Numbered from the stretch's first letter, positions 8,882-18,304 are shown. The stretch is DNA of 64,000 bases from Nonomuraea jabiensis (GCF_014204795.1 NZ_JACHMB010000001.1:2108001-2172000), one strand, 5' to 3'. The notes: generated from the sequence alone by a model not told the origin. A program made the numbers and translations.

Positions 8882-9966
8882 GCCCGCCGGGCGCCGGACT
8901 CGCCCGCCTGCGCGGGCATCGCGTTCGGCAGGAACAGTGCGCCGAGGGCCAGGCCGACCAGACCGGCCACGATCGGGGCGCCGGTCCAGAGCTCGGGTAC
9001 GACGGGCAGCCGCCCGGCGGCCACGGAGGCGACCGCGATGTAGAGGGACCAGGTGGCGAACGCCGACAGGCCGGCGAAGGCCCAGTAGGCGCCCCGGCGC
9101 TGCCCCGAGGGCCGCAGCCACCGGATCAGCAGGTCGCTGACCAGCCCGGCGGCGACGAACGTCAGCAGGATCGGCAGGTTGCGGAAGGCCGTCTGCGCGC
9201 CCGGCATCAGGATGCCCACCGCGGACAGCACGGTCACGCTCCCGAAGGGCAGCTGCCAGCGCCGCTGGAGGAACAGCACGGGAGCGAGCACCACGATGTT
9301 CGTGATGATCATCGAGGCGGCCAGCACGCCCGCGCCGTAGTCCTCCAGGGCGGAGAAGTCCCGGACGATGCCGTCCGCGCTGCGCTGCATGGCGTTGCCG
9401 TACGACACGAACAGCGACACCAGCGTGGTGCCGAAGCCCAAGCCGATCAGCGCCGGCAGCAGCCGCGACAGCCGGGGCCGCTCCCCGATGTCCGGGGCGT
9501 TCCAGGCCGAGCGGAGCGGCGTCGTGATGATGAGCATCATCGTCACGATCAGCCCCAGGTGGGACGGGCTGAACAGGATGTCGATGGTCTGCTCGATGCC
9601 CAGGAACGTGTGCCACATCATGTCGACGAACCCGAACGCGGCGAACCCCGGGATGGCGAGCAACCCCGCGAGGTACCCGTTCGGCACCGCGGCCAGCCCG
9701 CTCCGGCCGGCGCGCACGTTGCGGTAGACCTGCCAGATGATCCACGCCGACACCGCGGCGAACCCCGAATAGAACGCCGCGTGCCACGGCGTGAAGAACG
9801 TCTCCAGCTGAGCCAGGTTGCTGTGCGCCCAGGCGTCGATCATCAGCCCGACGCCGAACCAGACGCCGAGCAACGCCATGACCAGGTCCGCCCGAGGACT
9901 CACCCATGTACGCGCTTCCCCGGAGTCCGCCAGCACCCGCCGCACCCCAGCGTCCACTGCCACCAT
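8878..9966 (-). CDS. multi-pass membrane protein of unknown function
   Basis: 362 residues with about nine hydrophobic segments and few charged residues between them. Several His and Trp residues sit in membrane-proximal positions (HSNLAQ, TPWHAAFYSG, DMMWHTFLG). The ATG at 9966 is chosen over the one at 9972 because the AAGGAG ribosome site is seven bases from it but only one base from the other. It is the first gene of the operon containing the YtkA-like proteins. I do not recognise the family; a permease or metal-handling membrane component is possible. Confidence 0.7.
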   Translation of the reverse strand: MVAVDAGVRRVLADSGEARTWVSPRADLVMALLGVWFGVGLMIDAWAHSNLAQLETFFTPWHAAFYSGFAAVSAWIIWQVYRNVRAGRSGLAAVPNGYLAGLLAIPGFAAFGFVDMMWHTFLGIEQTIDILFSPSHLGLIVTMMLIITTPLRSAWNAPDIGERPRLSRLLPALIGLGFGTTLVSLFVSYGNAMQRSADGIVRDFSALEDYGAGVLAASMIITNIVVLAPVLFLQRRWQLPFGSVTVLSAVGILMPGAQTAFRNLPILLTFVAAGLVSDLLIRWLRPSGQRRGAYWAFAGLSAFATWSLYIAVASVAAGRLPVVPELWTGAPIVAGLVGLALGALFLPNAMPAQAGESGARRA

Positions 9967-10061
9967 GAGCATGCTCCTTCCCGTTGATCCGATCCTTCGC
10001 GACGGCCGCCGGAAGCGGAACCCGGCTGGCACCCACCGGAAGGTACGGTTATCCGCACCCC

Positions 10062-10709
10062 TCAGGCGTTCAGGTAGCGCAACACCGCGAGCACCCGCCG
10101 GTGGTCGTGCGGGCTGGCCTCCAGGCCGAGCTTGGCGAAGATGCTGGTGCAGTGCTTCTCCACGGTGCGCTCGGCGATGACGAGCAGCTCGGCGATCGCC
10201 ATGTTCGTGCGCCCCTCGGCCATCAACCGCAGCACGGCGCGTTCCCGCTCGGTGAGCATGCGCAGCGGGTCGCCGGGCTGCCGGTGGCGGCCGACGAGCT
10301 GCTCCACCACGACCGGGTCCAGCGCGGATCCGCCCGACCCCACCCGGCGGATGGCCGCGGCGAACTCGGCCAGGTCCGACACCCGGTCCTTCAGCAGGTA
10401 GCCCACGCCCTCCGTGTGGCCGCCGAGCAGCTCGACCGCGTAGCTCACCCGTACGTACTGCGACAGCACCAGCACCCCCACCTCCGGATGCCGCTCCCGC
10501 AGCGTGACCGCGGCGCGCAGCCCCTCGTCGGTGTGCGTGGGGGGCAAGCGGATGTCGAGCACGGCCACGTCGGGCGGGTCCTTGGCCACATGAGCGAGCA
10601 GCTCGTCGGCGTGCTCGACGCACGCCGCCACCGCGAACCCGGCCTCGGTCAGCAGCCGGGCCAGCCCCTCGCGGAACAGCGTGGAGTCCTCGCAGATCGC
10701 TACGCGCAC
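10062..10709 (-). CDS. NarL/LuxR-family response regulator
   Basis: 215 residues: a receiver domain (about 1-120) with acidic residues ED near the start and the phosphoacceptor Asp in VAVLDIRLP, followed by a LuxR-type helix-turn-helix (about 150-212; LTERERAVLRLMAEGRTN and ERTVEKH). Starts with GTG. Its start lies inside the 3' end of the histidine kinase gene, so the pair is coupled and forms a two-component system. The neighbouring YtkA-like operon is a plausible target from position only. Confidence 0.93.
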   Translation of the reverse strand: MRVAICEDSTLFREGLARLLTEAGFAVAACVEHADELLAHVAKDPPDVAVLDIRLPPTHTDEGLRAAVTLRERHPEVGVLVLSQYVRVSYAVELLGGHTEGVGYLLKDRVSDLAEFAAAIRRVGSGGSALDPVVVEQLVGRHRQPGDPLRMLTERERAVLRLMAEGRTNMAIAELLVIAERTVEKHCTSIFAKLGLEASPHDHRRVLAVLRYLNA

Positions 10710-12397
10710 GGCAGGATCACCTTCAGCACGGTTCCCTTCCCCGGTGGGCTGTCGATCGTGAGCCTGCCGCCGTTGGCCTCGGCGCGGTCGGCGAGCCCGG
10801 CCAGCCCCGAGCCGAGCGCGGGATCGGCCCCGCCCACGCCGTCGTCGCCCACCTCGACCAGCAGGCGGCGGCCGCCCTGGGCGAGCCGGACCCACGCCTT
10901 CGACGCGGCGGCGTGCTTGGTCACGTTGGCCAGGGCCTCGTTGACGATGTAGTAGGCCGCGCTCTCCACGGCCTGCGGCAGCGGCTCGTCCAGCGCCAGG
11001 TCGCAGGTGACGGCCATGGGGGCGACCGCGGCCAGCTCCTTGACCGCGCCCGACAGGCCGCGCTCGGTCAGCACCGGCGGGTGGATGCCGTGGCTGACCG
11101 CGCGCAGGTCGTCCAGCGCGGCCAGCACCGCCGTCTTGGCCTCGCCGATCAGCGGCGCGGCCCGCCCGGGGTCGGTGCCGGCCTCGGCCAGCCCGAGCGT
11201 CATCGCCACCGACAGCAGCCGCTGCTGCACGCCGTCGTGCAGGTCGCGTTCGATCCTGCGGCGCTCGGCCTCGCCCCACTGCAACATCCGCCGCCGCGAG
11301 GCCGCGAGCTGCCGCAGGCGGGCCCGCAGGTCCGCGGTGAGCCGCTCGTTCTCCAGGGCGAGCGCCGCGGCGGCGCACGCGGCCTCGACGAGAAGGGGCT
11401 GTTCGAGGAGGGCGACGTCGTGCACGAGCACGGCGAGCGGCGCCTCGCCCTGGTCGACGCGGGTGACGACCCTGCTCGGCCCCGGGTCGAGGTCGACCGG
11501 GCGGCCGTCGGCGTCCACGTACCTGCCCTGCTCGGCCGTCCAGTAGCCGACGGTCAGCCCCGGGTCCCGCAGGGTGGCGGCCAGCTCGTCCCGCAGCTTC
11601 CCCGGCCGTTCGCGCCGGCTCAGCCGTACCACGAGGTCGGCCACGCGGCCGTGGTCCATCCGGCTGCGCATCAGACCCGCCAGGTACGCCAGCGGCACCG
11701 CCATGAACGCCACCAGCATGACGATCGCGAGGGGCAGCCGCAGCGGGCTCGGATCGACCAGGTCGGCCAGGCGGTCCGCGGCGAAGGTGACCGTGGCGAC
11801 CATCGACGCGCCGGTGACCGGCGCGACCGCCCGCCGCTGCGCCATGCTCGCCTGGCGCCAGCGCTTGACCGTGAGGGCGAGCACCGCGCCCGCGAAGAGC
11901 ACGGTCACCTGCCAGGACGAGGCGTCGAGCGCGACGACGAGCTGCCAGAGCGGCGGGGGCAGCGGCAGGTAGGTGAGGGCCTGGGCCGAGGGCAGCACGA
12001 GGGAGGCGGCGTACGCCAGGCCGGTCACCACCCGGTACGAGACGAGGCCCAGCCTGCCGGTGGGGAAGGCGAGGAACAGGTGGCAGGCGACCCCCGCCCA
12101 CGCGCCGCACAACGCCAGCGCCCACAGATTCCTGCCGGGCAGGAACAGCAGCTGCTGGGGAATCCAGGCGATCCCGAGCACGGCCATGAGCGGGCCGACC
12201 CGGTTACGCGGATGCTCCCGCCAGGCCACGACCCCGGCCGCGAGAAAGGCCACGCCGACCAGCGCGCCGAGCGTCATGATCGGGCCGTGCCGCCAGATGG
12301 CGACCTGACCGGCCCCCAGAACGTCGGCGACCAGCAGCCAAGCCCCTCCCGCCGCGACGGCGAGTAACGCGGTGGTGCCCCTGGAACGTGTCGCCAT
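10700..12397 (-). CDS. sensor histidine kinase, HisKA_3 type
   Basis: 565 residues. The N-terminal half has about seven to eight membrane segments, then a linker that may be GAF-like. It is followed by the HisKA_3 dimerisation motif with phosphoacceptor His in ERDLHDGVQQR and an HATPase domain with NEALANVTKHA and GSGLAGLADRAEANGG. This is the NarX/DesK-type architecture that partners LuxR regulators. The 3' end overlaps the response regulator start by ten bases. A short GC palindrome (CCCCC-GA-GGGGG at 12404-12415) lies just upstream of the ATG. Confidence 0.92.
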   Translation of the reverse strand: MATRSRGTTALLAVAAGGAWLLVADVLGAGQVAIWRHGPIMTLGALVGVAFLAAGVVAWREHPRNRVGPLMAVLGIAWIPQQLLFLPGRNLWALALCGAWAGVACHLFLAFPTGRLGLVSYRVVTGLAYAASLVLPSAQALTYLPLPPPLWQLVVALDASSWQVTVLFAGAVLALTVKRWRQASMAQRRAVAPVTGASMVATVTFAADRLADLVDPSPLRLPLAIVMLVAFMAVPLAYLAGLMRSRMDHGRVADLVVRLSRRERPGKLRDELAATLRDPGLTVGYWTAEQGRYVDADGRPVDLDPGPSRVVTRVDQGEAPLAVLVHDVALLEQPLLVEAACAAAALALENERLTADLRARLRQLAASRRRMLQWGEAERRRIERDLHDGVQQRLLSVAMTLGLAEAGTDPGRAAPLIGEAKTAVLAALDDLRAVSHGIHPPVLTERGLSGAVKELAAVAPMAVTCDLALDEPLPQAVESAAYYIVNEALANVTKHAAASKAWVRLAQGGRRLLVEVGDDGVGGADPALGSGLAGLADRAEANGGRLTIDSPPGKGTVLKVILPCA

Positions 12398-12456
12398 CGC
12401 CCACCCCCGAGGGGGATTGTACGGGCGAACCATCCGGAACGCGGCCGGACCGGATC

Positions 12457-14742
12457 CTATGCCGGCAGACCCCAGCGGGCCTGGTTCGCCGGGGTCACCG
12501 GGCGGATCACGGCGTCGCCCCGGGCCTGGATCAGGACCTCCTCGCCACGGCGCAGGTCGAGCTCGAGGTCCCCGCCGGGCAGCGTCCGCCACGGCACCTT
12601 GCGGCCGTTGCTCCGTACGGTGAAGGGGCCGTCGATGCCGGTGCGGACCCGGCACGGCGCCCCGGCCAGGGAGAGCAGCCGGACGAAGTCGGTACGGCCG
12701 CCGCGGCGGGCGGCCGACAGCAGGAACGCCCCCTGCGTCAGGAAGTTGTGCACGGTGACGTCGGGCCAGGCGGCCGGCATGGCGGGCAGGACCCTGATGA
12801 CGCCGTCCCAGCTCTGGCAGATCATGTCGTGCACGGACTGGGCGGCGGACAGCGGCGTCTCGATGACGGGGCCGCTCTCCTTGTACATCGTGTTGGGCTG
12901 GACGAAGCGGCGCAGCAGCTCGTCGAGGTAGAAGTGGGCGTCGTCGCCGCGCAGCATCTGGGCGGAGATCGAGGCCGCGCCGGTGAAGCTGTAGCCCTGC
13001 AGGGCGCCCTCGAAGCTGATCCAGTGCTTGAGCGACCTCTCGATGAGCGCGCGCTGGTCCTCCTGCTCCCACGTGACCAGGTACAGCGGATAGATCATCA
13101 GGAGGTGGGAGTAGTGGCGGTGCGACTTGGCGAAGGGCGCGCCCGCTCCGATCATGAAGCCGTTCGCGTCAACGGGGTAGGCGGCCAGGTTCGCCAGGAC
13201 CTCCTGCCACTTCGGCAGCAGCGGGTCGCGCACGCGCAGCAGGCGCGCCGACTCGACCAGCGTCCGGCAGCCCCAGCGGATCAGCGCCAGGTCGTAGTTC
13301 GTGTCCGGCGCGTCGACCCCGTACTCCGGGGAGAACGTGGCGGGCAGGTGCAGCCTGCCGTCGGGGCCCGGCTCCAGGAAGTGCAGGTAGTAGTTGATCG
13401 CCCGGCGCAGCAGCGGGAACAGCACGTCCCGCACGATCCGGACGTCCATCGTGTGCCGGTAGGAGAGCCAGACGTTGTGCAGCGCCCAGGTCAGGTTGCC
13501 GACCTCGGGCACGGGGGTGGCCTGGCCGGGGACGCCCACCGGGTAGCCGCTGTTGCCGAGGCCGGCGCCGTTGTCGAGCGTCATGTCCGTGGTACGCGGG
13601 ACGCCCGCGGAGTCCTCGGGGAACTTCACCTGGTCGACGAGGTTCTGCCGGTACTGCGACAGGCTCCTGGTGACCGCGTCCAGCTCCAGGTGGTTCGAGC
13701 CGTGGATCAGCCAGTATTCGAGCTGCACGTTGAGGTTCCACCAGGTGGCCGGCCACGGCGTCGGCTCCAGCCACGGGCCGGTGGTCGCCATCGGCGGCGC
13801 GTCCCGGCGCGCGGCGGCGGCGACCTTGTAGAGCTGGATCCAGTAGAAGCTCTGCGTCCGCTGGTCGGGCAGCGACAGGAAGCTCTTGCGGTAGTAGCCG
13901 TGCCACCATCGCCGGTGGTCGGCGGCCAGCGCCTCGACGGGCAGCCGGGCCGCGGAACGTACCGATCTGACCGCCTCGTCCCCCGCCGTGTCGCGCGGGA
14001 ACGACCAGGCGACCGCGGCGTAGAGGGTACGCCGCGCGCCGCGCCGCACCTCCTGCCAGGCCGTCGCGTGCCCGCCGCCGGACAGCAGCGGCTGGGTGAC
14101 CAGCTCCAGGTCGCCGTGGCGGGTCACGGACGGGGCGGGGTTGGCGGTGTAGCCGGGCGGAGGCGGCCGGTTGAAGATCGGGTCGGCCCGGGGGCTGACG
14201 GCCTCCTCGGGGTGGAAGGTCCAGCGGAAGTCGCGCTCGCCCTCGCTGGGCAGGACCTCGACGGCCAGTACGGAGCGGTCGTTGTGGATCAACGCCCTGA
14301 TCTCCAGGCTGCCGGAGGAGGTGGTGATGGCGCCGGTCAGCTCGGCGTTCCACAGGTCGAGCCGCCAGTCGACGCCGGTGATCGCGCCGACAGGCTCCAG
14401 CGTGAGGTGGCCGATGGGCAGCCGGGCGAGGCCGAACAGCGCGCCGTACTCGGGACGGTGGTCCTGGACCTCGCTGTGCTGCACGTTGAAGCGCACGGCG
14501 TTGGCGCCCTGCTGCGCGTAGACGCCGGAGCCGAGGAAGCCGTTGCCCAGGAACGGCCCTTCGTACCAGGTCTGCGGCATCCGCTTCCACACCAGGTCGG
14601 CGTCGGCCAGGAAGCGCTGCCAGTCGATCTCGTCATGGACCAGCGGACCGCTGCCGCCGAGCGCGGGAGCGGCCAGAGCGGCGCCGAGGAGTTCGCGCCT
14701 GGACGGCTCGCTCGCGGCAAATAGATCCGACGTATCAGGCAC
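12457..14742 (-). CDS. GH95-family glycoside hydrolase (probable alpha-L-fucosidase), Tat-exported
   Basis: 761 residues from the GTG at 14742. A Tat-like signal (SRRELLGAALAAPALGG) begins near residue 13. It is followed by a GH95-type beta domain (LGNGFLGSGV) and an (alpha/alpha)6 catalytic domain. The NLNVQLEYW segment near residue 335 matches the conserved N-x-N-x-Q motif of GH95, whose two Asn residues assist the catalytic water. GH95 enzymes act on alpha-1,2-L-fucosides or alpha-L-galactosides. The gene is divergent from a sugar importer operon and about 8 kb from a GH29 fucosidase. The frame is open upstream to 14850, so the start is not certain. Confidence 0.83.
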   Translation of the reverse strand: MPDTSDLFAASEPSRRELLGAALAAPALGGSGPLVHDEIDWQRFLADADLVWKRMPQTWYEGPFLGNGFLGSGVYAQQGANAVRFNVQHSEVQDHRPEYGALFGLARLPIGHLTLEPVGAITGVDWRLDLWNAELTGAITTSSGSLEIRALIHNDRSVLAVEVLPSEGERDFRWTFHPEEAVSPRADPIFNRPPPPGYTANPAPSVTRHGDLELVTQPLLSGGGHATAWQEVRRGARRTLYAAVAWSFPRDTAGDEAVRSVRSAARLPVEALAADHRRWWHGYYRKSFLSLPDQRTQSFYWIQLYKVAAAARRDAPPMATTGPWLEPTPWPATWWNLNVQLEYWLIHGSNHLELDAVTRSLSQYRQNLVDQVKFPEDSAGVPRTTDMTLDNGAGLGNSGYPVGVPGQATPVPEVGNLTWALHNVWLSYRHTMDVRIVRDVLFPLLRRAINYYLHFLEPGPDGRLHLPATFSPEYGVDAPDTNYDLALIRWGCRTLVESARLLRVRDPLLPKWQEVLANLAAYPVDANGFMIGAGAPFAKSHRHYSHLLMIYPLYLVTWEQEDQRALIERSLKHWISFEGALQGYSFTGAASISAQMLRGDDAHFYLDELLRRFVQPNTMYKESGPVIETPLSAAQSVHDMICQSWDGVIRVLPAMPAAWPDVTVHNFLTQGAFLLSAARRGGRTDFVRLLSLAGAPCRVRTGIDGPFTVRSNGRKVPWRTLPGGDLELDLRRGEEVLIQARGDAVIRPVTPANQARWGLPA

Positions 14743-14828
14743 CAATGCACCGTATTTCGGCACAGCGGGATGGTCAAGAGCTCCAGAGGTCGGGTCGTAT
14801 CGAAGCTGCAACCGATTGACGAGAGGCG

Positions 14829-14867
14829 TTGACGTCGTGTTACCAGGCAATTAACGTCCCCAGTTAA
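14829..14867 (+). promoter_or_regulatory. promoter of importer operon 1 with overlapping inverted repeat
   Basis: TTGACG at 14829-14834 and TAACGT at 14852-14857 are separated by 17 bases, a good sigma-70-type promoter. An inverted repeat TTAAC-7-GTTAA (14851-14867) covers the -10 element, the position expected for a repressor operator. The divergent GH95 gene starts about 85 bases away and could share this control. The cognate regulator may be the ROK protein at 18778-19929; this is inference. Confidence 0.5.
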
Positions 14868-14883
14868 CTATTTGATAGACGGG

Positions 14884-16158
14884 ATGGACACCCCCCGCAT
14901 GAGAGATCTCAGCAGACGTGGATTCCTCCAGGCCGGCGTCGCCGCGGCCGCCCTCGCACTGACCGGCTGCGCCGGAGGCGGCGGCTCGGGCGCCGGCCTC
15001 CAGTTCGCCTGGTGGGGCAGTACGACGCGGCACACCGCGACGCAGAAGGCCATCGACGCGTTCAAGAAGAAGAAGCCCGGCATCCAGATCAAGACCCAGT
15101 TCTCCGGCTGGGAGGGCTACTGGGAGAAGCTGGCCACCCAGACCGCGGGCGGCAACGCCCCCGACGTGATCCAGATGGACTACTCCTACCTCGGCGAGTA
15201 CGCCAGGCGCGGCAGCCTGCTGGACCTGGGCCCGTACGTCGGCAAGGGCCTGGACCTGTCCGGCTTCGACGCCGACGTGGTGAACGCCGGCAAGATCGAC
15301 GGCAAGCAGTACGCCGTGACCTTCGGCATCAACTCCATGGCCCTCATCGTCAACAAGACCCTGGCGGCCGAGCGCGGGGTGGAGATCCCCGAGACCTTCA
15401 CCTGGCCCGAGTACGGCGAGCTCGCCAGGAAGCTGGCCGGCAAGGACGTCTTCGGCACCGAGGACGGCGCCCAGGACGGCGGCGCGCTGGAGAACTGGCT
15501 GCTGGAGCGGGGCAAGATGTTCTTCACCGCCGACGGCGGGCTGGCCTACGACGAGGACGACCTCAAGGAGTGGTTCACCTTCTGGGACGGCCTGCGCAAG
15601 GCGGGCGCGGCCACGCCGCCGGACGTCCAGGCCACCGCGGCGGGCGACGTGCAGAACAGCCTGGTCGCCACCCGCAAGGCGGTCATGGACTTCGCCTGGT
15701 CCAACCAGCTCACCGCCTACATGTCGCTCACCAAGGACGAGGTCGGCGTCCACACCTTCCCGACCGGCGACAAGCCCGGCCAGTACTACAAACCGTCCAT
15801 GCTGCTGACCGTCAGCTCCGGGAGCAAGGCCAAGGACGACGCGGTGGCCCTGGTCAACGCGCTCGTCGCGGACCCGGACGTGGCCGGTCAGCTCGGCTCG
15901 GAGCGCGGCATCCCGCCCGCGACCCCGATCCGCGCCGCGCTGCGGCCCAAGGCGTCGCCGGCGGAGCGGCTGGTCTACGACTACATCGACTCGATCAAGG
16001 ACCAGGTCGGCCCGCTGCCGCCGGCGCAGCCGCTCGGCGCCGGGGAGCTGCACAACAAGGTGCTCACCAACATCAACCAGCAGATCGGCTTCGGCAAGCT
16101 CACGATCGAGCAGGGGGTGTCCCGATTCTTCGAAGAAGCTCGACGAGTGCTCAAGTAG
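14884..16158 (+). CDS. sugar ABC transporter substrate-binding lipoprotein (system 1)
   Basis: About 424 residues of the SBP type 1 (MalE/UgpB-like) family. The N-terminus combines a twin-arginine-like SRRGFLQAG with a lipobox ending in LTGC, so it should be anchored outside the membrane as a lipoprotein. The ATG at 14884 is used; the frame opens at a TTG at 14872. It is the first gene of a binding protein-permease-permease operon with no ATPase, as in actinomycete CUT1 systems that share one MsiK-type ATPase. The GH95 neighbour suggests a fucosylated or related oligosaccharide as substrate. Confidence 0.9.
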   Translation: MDTPRMRDLSRRGFLQAGVAAAALALTGCAGGGGSGAGLQFAWWGSTTRHTATQKAIDAFKKKKPGIQIKTQFSGWEGYWEKLATQTAGGNAPDVIQMDYSYLGEYARRGSLLDLGPYVGKGLDLSGFDADVVNAGKIDGKQYAVTFGINSMALIVNKTLAAERGVEIPETFTWPEYGELARKLAGKDVFGTEDGAQDGGALENWLLERGKMFFTADGGLAYDEDDLKEWFTFWDGLRKAGAATPPDVQATAAGDVQNSLVATRKAVMDFAWSNQLTAYMSLTKDEVGVHTFPTGDKPGQYYKPSMLLTVSSGSKAKDDAVALVNALVADPDVAGQLGSERGIPPATPIRAALRPKASPAERLVYDYIDSIKDQVGPLPPAQPLGAGELHNKVLTNINQQIGFGKLTIEQGVSRFFEEARRVLK

Positions 16159-17024
16159 AGGGACGCGCGGCCTACCTGTTCCTGCTGCCGTGGTTCGCCG
16201 GGCTGCTCCTGCTGACGGGCGGGCCGATCCTGGCCTCGCTGGCCCTCTCGTTCACCGACTTCGACCTGCTCACCGCCCCGTCCTTCGTGGGGCTGGACAA
16301 CTACGCCAGGATGCTCACCGACGACCCGCACTTCGTCAACGCCGTACGGGTCACGCTGATCTACGTCGTGTTCTCCGTGCCGCTGTCCGGCGCGTTCGCG
16401 CTGCTGGTCGCCGTGCTGCTGAACAGGCCCGTACGGGGCGTCGGGGTCTACCGCGCCGCCTACTACCTGCCGTCACTGCTGGGCGGCAGCGTCGCGGTGG
16501 CGATCCTCTGGCGGCAGATCTTCGGCGCGGACGGCCTGATCAACGACGCCCTGCGCTCTTTCGGGATCGTGGGGCCGAGCTGGATCTCCACGCCCCAGTA
16601 CGCGATCTACACGCTGGTCGTGCTGCACATCTGGCAGTTCGGCTCCCCCATGCTGATCTTCCTGGCGGGGCTGAAGCAGATCCCCGCCGAGCTCTACGAC
16701 GCCGCCGCGGTGGACGGCGCCGGGAAGGTGCGCGCGTTCTTCCGCATCACGCTGCCCATGCTCAGCCCGATCATCTTCTTCAACCTCGTGCTGCAGACCG
16801 TGAACGCCTTCAAGGCCTTCACCCCCGCCTTCATCATCAGCGGCGGCACCGGCGGGCCGGCCGACTCCACGCTCTTCTACACGCTCTTCATCTACCAGGA
16901 GGGGTTCGGGAACTTCCGGATGGGCTACGCCTCCGCGCTGGCCTGGGTGCTCCTCCTGGTGACCGCGGCCTTCACCGCGCTGGCCTTCCGCTCCTCGAAG
17001 TACTGGGTGCACTATGCCGACTAG
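16125..17024 (+). CDS. sugar ABC transporter permease (system 1, MalF/UgpA-like)
   Basis: A six-helix CUT1 permease; mature sequence begins AAYLFLLPWFAGLLLL and contains the EAA-type loop ELYDAAAVDGAGKVRAFFRITLP (split here by position, about residue 190). There is no ATG, GTG or TTG in this frame near the N-terminus. The first helix begins at about 16167, inside or just after the binding-protein gene. An ATT at 16125 follows an AGGGGGTG ribosome-like site and is used here as a provisional start. CTG starts near 16173 or an uncorrected sequence error are alternatives. It overlaps the binding-protein 3' end in the -1 frame. Confidence 0.75.
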   Translation: MLRRSSTSAQVEGRAAYLFLLPWFAGLLLLTGGPILASLALSFTDFDLLTAPSFVGLDNYARMLTDDPHFVNAVRVTLIYVVFSVPLSGAFALLVAVLLNRPVRGVGVYRAAYYLPSLLGGSVAVAILWRQIFGADGLINDALRSFGIVGPSWISTPQYAIYTLVVLHIWQFGSPMLIFLAGLKQIPAELYDAAAVDGAGKVRAFFRITLPMLSPIIFFNLVLQTVNAFKAFTPAFIISGGTGGPADSTLFYTLFIYQEGFGNFRMGYASALAWVLLLVTAAFTALAFRSSKYWVHYAD

Positions 17025-17844
17025 CCGCCGCTGGGCCCTCCACCTGCTGGTCGTGGTGGGGGCGCTCGTCATGCTCTATCCGCTGTTCTGGCTGATCAGT
17101 TCCTCGTTCAAGCCCAACGACGAGATCTTCACCGATCCCGGGCCGGTGCCGCAGACCGTGGTCGCGGACAACTACGCCACCGGGTGGACCGCGCTGGGCG
17201 TGCCCTTCGGCGGGTTCTTCGCGAACTCGTTCATCATCGCCGCGGCGGCCGTGGCCGGGAACGTGATGTCGTGCTCGATGGCGGCCTTCGCCTTCGCCCG
17301 GCTGAGCTTCCGGTTCAGGAAGCTCTGGTTCGCGATCATGCTGGTGTCGATCATGCTGCCGATCCACGTGCTGATCGTGCCGCAGTACACGCTGTTCAAG
17401 TACCTGGGCTGGGTGGACACGTTCCTGCCGCTCATCGTGCCGAAGTTCCTGGCCGTGGACGGGTTCTTCATCTTCCTGATGGTGCAGTTCATCCGGTCGC
17501 TGCCGCGCGAGCTGGACGACGCGGCCCGCATCGACGGGTGCGGGCCCGTCCTGGTGTACTGGCGGATCATCCTGCCGCTGTCGCGGCCCGCGCTGATCAC
17601 GACCGCGATCTTCACCTTCATCTGGACCTGGGACGACTTCTTCAGCCAGCTCGTCTATCTGAGCGACGTGTCCACGTACACGGTGCCCCTGGCGCTGCGG
17701 GCGTTCCTCGACTCCAGCGGCGGCTCCACCTGGGGGCCGATGCTCGCGATGGCGGTGCTGTCGCTGATCCCCATCCTGGGCTTCTTCCTGATCTTCCAGC
17801 GACGCATCACCGAGGGCATCTCGACCACCGGCCTCAAGGGGTGA
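17014..17844 (+). CDS. sugar ABC transporter permease (system 1, MalG/UgpE-like)
   Basis: 276 residues, six membrane segments, with the EAA motif ELDDAARIDGCGPVLVYWRI near residue 170 that docks the ATPase. The ATG overlaps the end of the first permease by 11 bases, so the two are coupled. It pairs with that permease to form the channel of importer 1. The stop is three bases from the convergent Ddn-like gene. Confidence 0.93.
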   Translation: MPTSRRWALHLLVVVGALVMLYPLFWLISSSFKPNDEIFTDPGPVPQTVVADNYATGWTALGVPFGGFFANSFIIAAAAVAGNVMSCSMAAFAFARLSFRFRKLWFAIMLVSIMLPIHVLIVPQYTLFKYLGWVDTFLPLIVPKFLAVDGFFIFLMVQFIRSLPRELDDAARIDGCGPVLVYWRIILPLSRPALITTAIFTFIWTWDDFFSQLVYLSDVSTYTVPLALRAFLDSSGGSTWGPMLAMAVLSLIPILGFFLIFQRRITEGISTTGLKG

Positions 17845-17846
17845 CG

Positions 17847-18296
17847 TCACCGGGGGGTGAGCCGGATCACCGGGTACTCGCGGTCGGATTTGGCCTGGTA
17901 CTTGGCGTAGCGGGGCTGGGCGGCGGTGATGCGCTGCCAGGCCTGCGCCAGCTCGGCGCCGTCGAGCCGGTGCGGCCTCACCGGCACGGCGTCGCGGCCG
18001 GGGAACTCGACCGACGCCCGCTCGGGATGCGCCATCAGATTGGCGTGCCAGTCCGGATGCCGGCTCCCGCCGCCCGACGCGACGATCAGCCAGGCGTCCT
18101 CGCCGTCGGCGAACCACGCCAGGGGCGACTGCCGCGGCTGCCCGCTCAGGCGGCCCACCGTGTTCAGGATCAGCACGTCCATGCCCATGAACGAGCCCTG
18201 GCCGCGCCGGATCTTGCGGGTCATCCGGGCGTTCATCTTCCGCTGGATCCACCGTGACACCGGCCCGGGGGTGCCGCTCTGGCGCTGCTGTGCCAT
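17847..18296 (-). CDS. Ddn-like F420-dependent nitroreductase/quinone reductase family protein
   Basis: 149 residues of the split-barrel Ddn family, with TVGRLSGQPRQSPL (about residue 45) and GGGSRHPDWHANLMAHP (about 73), the regions that bind deazaflavin F420 in Mycobacterium tuberculosis Ddn. Relatives reduce quinones or nitroaromatics with F420H2. The start at 18296 is the ATG before QQRQSG. It stands between the sugar importers but has no evident link to them, and the next gene upstream on the strand (VOC protein) is nine bases away. Confidence 0.85.
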   Translation of the reverse strand: MAQQRQSGTPGPVSRWIQRKMNARMTRKIRRGQGSFMGMDVLILNTVGRLSGQPRQSPLAWFADGEDAWLIVASGGGSRHPDWHANLMAHPERASVEFPGRDAVPVRPHRLDGAELAQAWQRITAAQPRYAKYQAKSDREYPVIRLTPR

Positions 18297-18304
18297 CGGT
18301 GACC

